A stretch of DNA of 64,000 nucleotides, taken from assembly GCF_900155935.1 (NCBI RefSeq), contig NZ_FTLW01000004.1, forward strand, positions 124,001 to 188,000, read 5' to 3'. Source of the stretch: Solilutibacter tolerans (GTDB lineage: Bacteria > Pseudomonadota > Gammaproteobacteria > Xanthomonadales > Xanthomonadaceae). Below, in pieces: positions 1-7,344 of the stretch. How positions within the stretch are numbered: the stretch's first letter is position 1; each line of letters opens with the position of its first letter. A model generated the notes under the pieces. The model was given only the letters and a program-made list of their open reading frames with translations. It made no database searches and was not told where the DNA came from. The position numbers and the translations under genes were made by a program.

Positions 1-1775
1 TCGATTACCTTGCCGATACGAAGATCAAGCTTGGCGAAATCATCAATGCCGATGAATTCAGCCGGTGATTCCTTGGGCGCGGCAACTGCCGCTGCAGGTT
101 TCGCGGCATCGAGTGTGGGCTTCAGGGTTTCCTTGCTGGCGTCGGTCATGGCGTCGATATGTTTCGGGTCGATTCGGGTGAACAAAGGTTGGTAGGCATT
201 GATGCGATGGGCGAGCAGCGGCGCATCGCAATCACCCCATGTCGAGAGCGGGGCCGCGGTGAATTCCGCCACGCGCGCCGCAGTTGCGGGCAACACGGGT
301 GCCAGCGCGAGTGCGAGCACGCGGAACAGATTCAGGCCTTGCGTGCAGACGGCCTGCAATTGGACATCGCTGCCTTCTTGCTTGGCAATTACCCACGGCT
401 TTTTTTCATCGATGTATTTATTGGCTTCGTCCGCCATCGCCATCGCCAGGCGAAGCACTTGCGCGGCATCGTTCGCGGCATAGGCGCAGCGGATTGCTGC
501 AAGTTGTTCGATGAAACGCGCGTACATCGCCGGCTCTGGCAGTGCATCGGCCAACATTCCGCCGAAACGTTTGTCTATGAAACCAGCACAACGGCTGGCC
601 AGGTTGACGAACTTGCCAACGATGTCACTGTTTACGCGGCTGACGAAATCAGCCAGGTTGAGATCGAGATCATCCACACCGCCCGAGGTCTTGGCCGCGA
701 AGTAATAACGCAAGGCTTCTGGCGCGAGACCTTGGTCAAGGTAGGTGCGCGCCATGACGAAGGTGCCGCGCGACTTGGACATCTTTGCGCCATCAACAGT
801 CAGATAGCCGTTGACATGCAGTCGTGTCGGTGCGCGCATACCCGCGCCGTGCAGCGTGGACGGCCAGAACAGTCCATGGAAGTTGACGATGTCCTTGCCG
901 ATGAAGTGATGCATTTCCGCCGAGCTGTCAGGCTTAAGGAAGGCATCGAAGTCGTAGCCCTCTCGCTCGCACAGCGCCTGGAAGCTGGAGAGATAGCCGA
1001 TCGGTGCATCCAGCCAGACGTAGAAATACTTGCCGGGTGCGCCCGGAATCTCGAAACCGAAGTAAGGCGCATCGCGCGAGATGTCCCAGGCGCGCAGGCC
1101 ACCATCGCCATCCAGCCATTCCGCCAATTTCGCCTTCACGCCCGGCACGGCGACATCACCCTGCAACCATTCACGCAGGAAATCTTCGAACTGGCCCAGC
1201 TCGAAAAAGTAATGCTCGGAGTCTCGTAACACGGGCGTTGCGCCGGACACCACCGACTTCGGTTCCTTTAGCTCAGTGGGTGCATAGGTGGCGCCGCAGA
1301 CTTCGCAGTTGTCGCCGTATTGGTCGGGTGACCCGCAATTGGGGCAAATACCTTTGACATAACGGTCGGGCAAGAACATGCCGCGTTCGGGGTCATACAG
1401 TTGCGACACCGTGCGTTGGCCTATGTGGCCGTTCGCCTTGAGCTTGCCGTAGATCGACTCGGTCAGGGCGCGGTTGCGCACGGAGTTGGTCGAATCGTAG
1501 TGATCGAAGGCGACATGGAAGGCAGCGAAATCGGCTTCGTGCCCGGCCTGGATCGTGGCGATGAAGGCTTCGGGTGTCGTGCCTGCCTTTTCCGCGGCCA
1601 GCATGATCGGCGTGCCATGGGTATCGTCGGCGCACACGAAGTGCGTCGTATAGCCCTCCATTCGGCGCGCGCGCACCCAGACATCCGCCTGGATGTAGCC
1701 GACCAGATGGCCGAGGTGCAATGGCCCATTGGCGTAGGGCAGGGCGCAGGTGACGAGGGCTTGGCGTTGTTGCAT
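1..1775 (-). CDS. metG: Methionine-tRNA ligase, C-terminal end beyond the window
   Basis: Charges tRNA-Met with methionine in the cytoplasm. About 591 codons are visible, reading from an ATG at 1775 down to the window edge. The class I signature is PLHLGHL at about residues 14-20. A four-Cys zinc knuckle (CPNC, then CEVC) lies in the connective domain, and KMSKS is at residues 331-335. The last visible residues (FIGIDDFAKLDLRIGKVI) begin the C-terminal tRNA-binding (EMAP/Trbp111-like) domain, so this is the long, dimeric MetG form. The gene is cut only by the edge; no frameshift was seen. It is divergent from the sulfotransferase gene, with 71 bp between them. The identification is secure. 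Confidence 0.97.
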   Translation of the reverse strand, partial: MQQRQALVTCALPYANGPLHLGHLVGYIQADVWVRARRMEGYTTHFVCADDTHGTPIMLAAEKAGTTPEAFIATIQAGHEADFAAFHVAFDHYDSTNSVRNRALTESIYGKLKANGHIGQRTVSQLYDPERGMFLPDRYVKGICPNCGSPDQYGDNCEVCGATYAPTELKEPKSVVSGATPVLRDSEHYFFELGQFEDFLREWLQGDVAVPGVKAKLAEWLDGDGGLRAWDISRDAPYFGFEIPGAPGKYFYVWLDAPIGYLSSFQALCEREGYDFDAFLKPDSSAEMHHFIGKDIVNFHGLFWPSTLHGAGMRAPTRLHVNGYLTVDGAKMSKSRGTFVMARTYLDQGLAPEALRYYFAAKTSGGVDDLDLNLADFVSRVNSDIVGKFVNLASRCAGFIDKRFGGMLADALPEPAMYARFIEQLAAIRCAYAANDAAQVLRLAMAMADEANKYIDEKKPWVIAKQEGSDVQLQAVCTQGLNLFRVLALALAPVLPATAARVAEFTAAPLSTWGDCDAPLLAHRINAYQPLFTRIDPKHIDAMTDASKETLKPTLDAAKPAAAVAAPKESPAEFIGIDDFAKLDLRIGKVI

Positions 1776-1846
1776 AGGTGTTTGATCCAGATATGTGTTG
1801 ATTATCGCACGCGTATGCGTATCGACCGCGCTGCTAGCATGGTGGC

Positions 1847-3430
1847 ATGAAGCCGAATTTTGATCCCAGATCGCTCTACCAATCCGCTGTTCATGCGCTC
1901 AATAAAGGGCAGTGGCCACAGGCCTTCGACATGGGCAAGCAGTTGCTTGCCGTTGTGCCGACACATGGGGGCGTCCACTTTGTCATGGGGGTGTCTGCGT
2001 TGCAGATGCAACGAATGCCCGAGGCGATGGCCCACCTGCGCGAGGCCACGCGCCTCAGCCCGCAGCGTGCGGACTATGCTGCACAGTATGCGAGAGCCCT
2101 TGCTCAGACCCGGCAGACTCGGCAAGCCGTAGAAATGGCGGACAAGGCCGTTGCTGCAGGACCGGCGGATCCTTTGACGCTCGACACCCTGGGTGTCATT
2201 TTTTCGCAAGGTAACGAAAACAAGAAGGCATCCGAGCTGTTCAAGAAGGCGGCCGAGATGGTGCCGGGCAGTGCGAGTTACCGATTCAACCACGCGACAT
2301 CACTGACCTTCATCGGCGAGTTGGATGAGGCCGAGCGTGAGTACGAGGCCTGTCTCGCTATTGACCCGGGCTACTGGAAGGCCCATCTGGCGCTGGCGCA
2401 GTTAAAGAAGCAGTCGGCTGACAGCAATCATTTGGAACGCTTGCGTTCGTTGCTCAGTGATTCTGGCGGCCGCGATCAGCCTCGGATGTATTTGAACTTG
2501 GCGATGGCCAAGGAACTGGAGGATATGGGGGATTATCCAGCTGCTTTCGCTCACCTAGTCGAGGGCAAGAAGGCGGGTGGTGAAACGAGGGGGTACAAGT
2601 CAGCGGACGATCAAGCCATATTTGATGCGATTGCCCGAGCCTTTCCCGAGCCGGTGCAGGTGTCGGGCGGCTATGACAGCGAAGAGCCTATTTTCATCAT
2701 CGGGTTGCCGAGATCGGGGACGACCTTGGTCGACCGAATGCTGTCGAGTCATCCGGATGTTCACTCCGCTGGGGAGTTGCAGGATTTTGGCATCGTGTTG
2801 AAGCGTGCATCGGGTAGTCGGACCCGTCACCTGCTGGACGTGGATACGGTAGAAAAGGCGGCTGGGTGTGATTGGCAGAGGGTGGGCGAAGCCTACATCC
2901 ATGCCACGCGCCCCAACACCGGCCACACGCCACGCTTCATCGACAAGCTGCCGCACAATTTTCTCTATGCGGGCTTCATCGCCAAGGCGTTGCCGAACGC
3001 CAAAATCGTTTGCCTGCGGCGTAACCCCATGGATAGTTGCTTGGGTAATTTTCGCCAACTCTTCGCGCAGACATCGCCTTACTACGATTATTCGTTCGAC
3101 ATTGAGAATTGCGGACGCTATTGGCTGATGTTCGACCGGCTGATGCGCCATTGGGCGCAGGTCTTGCCGGGCAGGATCCTGCAAGTGAATTATGAAGACA
3201 TCGTGGCGGATCAAACCGCAGCGCTCAACGCGGTTCTTGAGCACTGCGGGCTTCCATGGAATGACGCCTGCTTGGCGTTCCAGGACAATGCGGCGCCGGT
3301 CGCCACGGCCAGTGCGGTGCAGGTGCGCGAGCCGCTCAACAATCGTTCGATTGGACGCTGGCGTCGGTATGATAACGAATTGATGCCCCTGCGTCGTCTA
3401 CTGGAGGATGCGGGCGTCGCTATCGACTGA
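1847..3430 (+). CDS. TPR-repeat sulfotransferase family protein
   Basis: A protein of 527 aa. The N-terminal half (about residues 10-240) is a run of TPR-like helices, for example the segments around ALNKGQWPQAFDMGKQLL and GELDEAEREYEACLAIDPG. The C-terminal half is a sulfotransferase domain: the 5'-phosphosulfate loop GLPRSGTT lies at residues 286-293, and LRRNPMDSCLGNF fits the 3'-phosphate-binding region. It should therefore transfer sulfate from PAPS, but the acceptor is unknown. No signal peptide is evident, so it is probably cytoplasmic. The start is the ATG at 1847; the Shine-Dalgarno is weak. It converges on a TonB-receptor gene and shares a terminator with it. TPR-sulfotransferases often sit near TonB receptors in related bacteria (general knowledge; no functional link is proven). 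Confidence 0.88.
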   Translation: MKPNFDPRSLYQSAVHALNKGQWPQAFDMGKQLLAVVPTHGGVHFVMGVSALQMQRMPEAMAHLREATRLSPQRADYAAQYARALAQTRQTRQAVEMADKAVAAGPADPLTLDTLGVIFSQGNENKKASELFKKAAEMVPGSASYRFNHATSLTFIGELDEAEREYEACLAIDPGYWKAHLALAQLKKQSADSNHLERLRSLLSDSGGRDQPRMYLNLAMAKELEDMGDYPAAFAHLVEGKKAGGETRGYKSADDQAIFDAIARAFPEPVQVSGGYDSEEPIFIIGLPRSGTTLVDRMLSSHPDVHSAGELQDFGIVLKRASGSRTRHLLDVDTVEKAAGCDWQRVGEAYIHATRPNTGHTPRFIDKLPHNFLYAGFIAKALPNAKIVCLRRNPMDSCLGNFRQLFAQTSPYYDYSFDIENCGRYWLMFDRLMRHWAQVLPGRILQVNYEDIVADQTAALNAVLEHCGLPWNDACLAFQDNAAPVATASAVQVREPLNNRSIGRWRRYDNELMPLRRLLEDAGVAID

Positions 3431-3488
3431 CGGCCTGCCAGGGGCCGTTGTTGCTTGTGACTGACTCAGCCACCGATGCACAAAAAAA

Positions 3489-3511
3489 CCCCCGCCGAAG
3501 CGGGGGTTTTT
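3489..3511. terminator. Bidirectional rho-independent terminator
   Basis: A perfect 7-bp GC stem (CCCCCGC at 3489-3495, GCGGGGG at 3500-3506) with a CGAA tetraloop. It is flanked by seven A residues on the left and five T residues on the right, so it can act on both strands. It sits between the converging sulfotransferase and TonB-receptor genes. Confidence 0.92.
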
Positions 3512-3526
3512 CCTGCAGAAGCCGAA

Positions 3527-6367
3527 TTACTCCGACTTGCCGAAGTTCCAACGTGCTTCCAGGTAGTAAGCACGGCCGTACGGGCTGAAGTTGCTGCCGT
3601 TGTACGGAGCGCCCGAGGAACCCGGGTAGCTGCGTACATCCATGTCGGGCATCTTGTTGGTCAGGTTGTTGACCATGAAAGACAGCTCGAAGTCCTCGGT
3701 GACGTCGAAACCGAGGCTGGCGTTGTACGTGGTGTACGACGACAGCTGGCCGGCACCGGCGAAAGCGTAGCCGGTCGGGCTCAGCTGTGCGCGGTAGTTC
3801 GGCGTCGGGCCGATGTGATTGGCATACACGGTGCTGGAGAAACGGTTCCACTTCCAGCCCAGCGATGCGTTGGCACGGTACTTCGGATCCGAGCTGTAGT
3901 ACGGATCGTTCAGCAGGTCGACTTCCGGATCCGTCGGATAGGTTTGTGCCACGTGCTTCAAGTTCTTCGTCCAATTGGCGTTGAAGAACAAGTCGCCATA
4001 GCCCCCCAGCGGCTGCTGGTAGTTCATGGCCACGTTCACGGCTTCCAGGTCACGGCGAGCCACGTTGATCTTGTTGACGAAGATCGACTGGATGGTGCCG
4101 GCACTGCCGCGCACCACTTGCGACAACGCGGCCACGCAGGTGCCCGAGTTGATATCGAGCTGGCCGGTGCGGCAGAACATCTCGTCACGCATCAACTGAT
4201 CGACGCTCTGCTGCGCCACTTCGTCTTCGATCTGCCAGTTCAGATAATCGGCGCTGATCGAGAAACGACCGGTCGGGGCAAACACCACGCCCGCGGTCCA
4301 TGCCTTGGCATTGATCGGCTCCAGTTCCGGGTTGCCGGCCTGCTGGCCAAAGTACTGCACGTTGGAGAAGCGGGCAGGGCAACCATCGGTATTGCCCGGC
4401 TCAAAGCCAAGCAGTTGACAGTTGTAGTAGTCAGTAGTGGTGCTGTAGAAGCCGCTCACGCCCTGGAACTGGTCAGCCAAGCTCGGCGAACGGAATGCGG
4501 TGCCGTACTTGCCGCGTACCAGTAAGGACTGGATGGGGCGGTATTCGAACGCGAGGCTGTAGGTCGGCTTCGACAGTTCGTTGCCGGCGGCGCGATAGCC
4601 GTCGTAACGGGCCGAGGCCGAGATGGTCAGCGGCTCCCACACCGGCAGGCGCAGCTCACCAACCACGGCATAACGCGAACGATCACCTTGGCCGCTGACC
4701 GCCGTGGTGCCCCAGATTTCGCCATTCAACAGACGCGCGTCAGGATTGTATTCCCAACCCTGCGTGCCGACTTCGGCGCCCACGGCGATACCTGCATCAC
4801 CACCCGGCAGCTGGAACAGCGAGCCATTGGTGAACATGGCGCGGATCATGTTGTCGTAGGTCTTGCTCTTGGAGACCGTTTCACCCATGAAGCTGTAGAA
4901 CTCTTGCGGCGTCAGCATCTGGTAGAACGCAGCGTAGTCCGGAGTAAAGATCGGGTAGGCACCGTAGTACGGGTCCCAACCCAGCTGGTCGCCAAGCACG
5001 CGGTCCTGGAAGAAGTCATTGATCGGATCGGCCAGACGGGCGAGGTCCTTCTCGTCCAGACGGTATTCGGTGCGCGAGACGCCGATGTCGTAGTCCCAGT
5101 TGGATTCCGAACCCATCGTGCCACGGAATCCGACGTTCAGGTGATAGGAGCGGCTCTTGTTTTCCGCCATGCTGTTTTCCCAGTCACCCATGTCTTCCGG
5201 GGTGAAGGCGCGCTGGAGGTTCAGGAAGTCGTCCAGGTTCGGATCGTAGTAGTAACCCCATTTGACGCCCGTGCCCCACCAGGTATAGCTCGAACCAATG
5301 TGGTACTTGACCTTTTCGCTGCTCAGCAGGACATCGGTGTAGAACTGGTTGTTCTCATCTATGTCATAAGTCGTGTTGACATAGAGCTGCACACCGTCCT
5401 TGCTGTTCTTCAGGGTGCGGTAACCCGGCGTGTACATCGAGCCGCAGTAATTTTCGTCACCAAAGCCGGGACGGGTCTGCATGTCCACCGTGCCGCCGAA
5501 GCCGGAAGACACATTGGCGCAATTCGCCGGGTCCAGGAACTTGTAGCTGGTGAACGGGCTGTAGACCAGCCAGTCACGGCTGGCGAGCGGAGCCGCGCCG
5601 TTGTAGCCATTGGTGTTGAACTGCTTGGTCAGGTCGCGGTCGTAGGCCCAGATCGGGTCCGACTTCTCGGCCTGCACACCAACCAGGACGTTCAACTTGT
5701 CGTCGGCGCTGCTGAAGCTGTCGGCGACGCTGGCGCGATAGCTCTTGCCGCCGCCTTCGTCGTACCAGCCATAGCGTGCGCTGACGATGGTGCCGTCGAC
5801 GCGCTTCTTCAGGATGATGTTGACCACGCCGGCGATCGCGTCGGAGCCGTACAGCGACGAAGCGCCGCCCGGCAGGATTTCAATGCGCTCGACCAGGTCG
5901 ATCGGCACGCCGCTGATGTTGTTGAACACGTCGCTGCCGTTGTACAGCGCCGGGTAGTTCGCCATCGGGCGACCATCGATCAGATACTTCACATAGCCGG
6001 CCGGCAGGCCGAACATGCTCATCGTCTCTGCGCCCTGGGTGAAGGAGGCAGATGACTGGTTGTTCTGCACGCCACCGGTGGAGAAGGAAGATTCCTTCAG
6101 GACGTCAGCAACCGTGGACAGGCCGCGGCTCTTGATGTCCTCGGCCGTGATGACCGTCACCGGGGTGGAGGTTTCGATCTCGCTTTGCGGGATCAGTGAG
6201 CCCGTGACGACGACGCGATCCAGCTGCTTGTTCGCCTGCGAAGTGTTTTGGGGGGTTGCGTTTGCGTCGGCCTGCGCGGCGGTTTGCTCCTGGGCAAATG
6301 CGGTCGATGCAGTCAGGCTTGCAGCAAGTGCTAATGCCAATCGCGTATATCGTGGGGTCTTACTCAT
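3527..6367 (-). CDS. TonB-dependent outer-membrane receptor (946 aa)
   Basis: An energised outer-membrane transporter. The N-terminus (MSKTPRYTRLALALAASL... to AFA) is a Sec signal peptide with cleavage near residue 25. A TonB-box-like RVVVTGSLI follows. The plug domain contains TPVTVITAEDI and RIEILPGGASSLYGSDAIAGVVNIILKK. A long beta-barrel runs to the end, with conserved receptor motifs such as YGTAFRSPSL and GNPELEP. The C-terminus is NFGKSE rather than the usual terminal aromatic residue, so a few residues extend past the last barrel strand. The start is supported by AGGAGA 9 nt upstream. The substrate is unknown. It resembles the receptor at 7345-10299 in plug layout and is probably a paralogue. 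Confidence 0.93.
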   Translation of the reverse strand: MSKTPRYTRLALALAASLTASTAFAQEQTAAQADANATPQNTSQANKQLDRVVVTGSLIPQSEIETSTPVTVITAEDIKSRGLSTVADVLKESSFSTGGVQNNQSSASFTQGAETMSMFGLPAGYVKYLIDGRPMANYPALYNGSDVFNNISGVPIDLVERIEILPGGASSLYGSDAIAGVVNIILKKRVDGTIVSARYGWYDEGGGKSYRASVADSFSSADDKLNVLVGVQAEKSDPIWAYDRDLTKQFNTNGYNGAAPLASRDWLVYSPFTSYKFLDPANCANVSSGFGGTVDMQTRPGFGDENYCGSMYTPGYRTLKNSKDGVQLYVNTTYDIDENNQFYTDVLLSSEKVKYHIGSSYTWWGTGVKWGYYYDPNLDDFLNLQRAFTPEDMGDWENSMAENKSRSYHLNVGFRGTMGSESNWDYDIGVSRTEYRLDEKDLARLADPINDFFQDRVLGDQLGWDPYYGAYPIFTPDYAAFYQMLTPQEFYSFMGETVSKSKTYDNMIRAMFTNGSLFQLPGGDAGIAVGAEVGTQGWEYNPDARLLNGEIWGTTAVSGQGDRSRYAVVGELRLPVWEPLTISASARYDGYRAAGNELSKPTYSLAFEYRPIQSLLVRGKYGTAFRSPSLADQFQGVSGFYSTTTDYYNCQLLGFEPGNTDGCPARFSNVQYFGQQAGNPELEPINAKAWTAGVVFAPTGRFSISADYLNWQIEDEVAQQSVDQLMRDEMFCRTGQLDINSGTCVAALSQVVRGSAGTIQSIFVNKINVARRDLEAVNVAMNYQQPLGGYGDLFFNANWTKNLKHVAQTYPTDPEVDLLNDPYYSSDPKYRANASLGWKWNRFSSTVYANHIGPTPNYRAQLSPTGYAFAGAGQLSSYTTYNASLGFDVTEDFELSFMVNNLTNKMPDMDVRSYPGSSGAPYNGSNFSPYGRAYYLEARWNFGKSE

Positions 6368-6591
6368 TGCAGTTCATCTCCTAGACAGTCACGCATAGCA
6401 GTTCGTTCAGTCGGATATGAACCGAACGCAACTGTCTCGGGAGCGTAACACTTTCCTAACGAGGGTCTGCCTATTCAGAAATATGAAATCAAAAAATCGA
6501 TTAAAAAAATCAACAAGCAATGATTGTGGATAGCTCGCTTGCTGCGCGTCCATGCGGAATTTGGTGCGCTTGGCCATGACATGGCATGAAA

Positions 6592-6619
6592 AAGCCCCGC
6601 CTGTCGAGAGGCGGGGCTT
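6592..6619 (-). terminator. Rho-independent terminator of the DUF2147 gene
   Basis: An 11-bp inverted repeat (AAGCCCCGCCT at 6592-6602, AGGCGGGGCTT at 6609-6619) with a 6-nt loop. On the minus strand it runs into a T stretch, which is the correct polarity for the DUF2147 gene ending at 6652. The region 6368-6591 beyond it is AT-rich and contains the promoter region of the receptor gene; no gene was seen there. Confidence 0.88.
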
Positions 6620-6651
6620 AGATGCAGCGATCCCTGCTTGATGTATTCAGA

Positions 6652-7089
6652 TCAATTGCGGACCCAGGTTTGCTCACGGCAAATGAAAGCAACGCAGCCT
6701 GACATGCCCAGCTTCTTTCCGCCGTCCTTGACTTCAAGCTTGGACTTGTAGGACTTTCCTTTGGCTGGATCCAAGACAGTGCCGCCTGCCCACTTGCCGG
6801 CCCCATCCGGGCGCAAGCCCCACAAGATGGTCATGCCTTTTACGGGCTTGTCTTTGTTGGCACCTTTGCAGTTGTTGCAGGTCGGGTTCGGGCCGCGATC
6901 GGAACTGAGGACTTCGATGACGCGGCCCTGCAGCGTGCCATTACTGGCCTGAGTGATTTCAACGATAGATTTGGCTTTGCCGGTTTCGTCGTCGATGGTC
7001 TTCCATTTGCCGACGGGCGACTGCTGTGCCGAGGCCAGTATCGGCATTGCGGCCAAAGCGACGGCGACGGCAAATAACGTCTTGCGCAT
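6652..7089 (-). CDS. DUF2147 family secreted protein
   Basis: A protein of 145 aa. The chosen ATG at 7089 has an AGGAGA Shine-Dalgarno 6 nt upstream and opens directly into a signal peptide (MRKTLFAVAVALAAMPILASA). A longer reading from 7131 would put 14 residues in front of it and is less likely. The mature part shows the DUF2147 pattern: GKWKTIDDETGKAKS, a CxxC pair (CNNC), a glycine/tryptophan-rich middle (ILWGLRPDG, KWAGGTVLDPAKGKSYKS) and a terminal TWVRN. It is predicted to be periplasmic, and its biochemical function is unknown. It has its own terminator and lies between two TonB-receptor genes on the same strand. Confidence 0.88.
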   Translation of the reverse strand: MRKTLFAVAVALAAMPILASAQQSPVGKWKTIDDETGKAKSIVEITQASNGTLQGRVIEVLSSDRGPNPTCNNCKGANKDKPVKGMTILWGLRPDGAGKWAGGTVLDPAKGKSYKSKLEVKDGGKKLGMSGCVAFICREQTWVRN

Positions 7090-7298
7090 GTGTATCTCCT
7101 GATGATGGGCTCCCCCGGTGGCCACTGCCATCGGATAGGCCCGTTATATCCCATCCGCAGGCGAACGGTGAAAGCTGCGATGCAGCAATTCAGGGGAGAT
7201 TGAGCGGGTGATGGCGGGAATTAAGCTGCTGGGGGAGGGCTTGTTCAGATAGAGCGCTCTTCGCTTGGCTGTTGGTGTCGCTTTCAATCGCTACAAAA

Positions 7299-7321
7299 GA
7301 AAAACCCAGCATGCGCCGGGT
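7299..7321 (-). terminator. Probable rho-independent terminator of the second TonB receptor
   Basis: Read on the minus strand, ACCCGGC and GCTGGGT form a 7-bp stem with one G-U pair and a GCAT loop, followed by TTTTTC. It lies 24 bp past the receptor stop codon, in the correct orientation. Confidence 0.75.
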
Positions 7322-7344
7322 CTTTCCTTGCTTCTTCAGCGCGA

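Noticed and set aside
3430-3448. Hairpin ACGGCC/GGCCGT directly after the sulfotransferase stop
   Set aside because: The stem is only 6 bp and no T tract follows; the strong terminator at 3489-3511 explains the region.
4688-6055. Long plus-strand open frame opposite the first TonB receptor
   Set aside because: It mirrors the receptor codons, has no recognisable domain, and the receptor on the minus strand is unmistakable.
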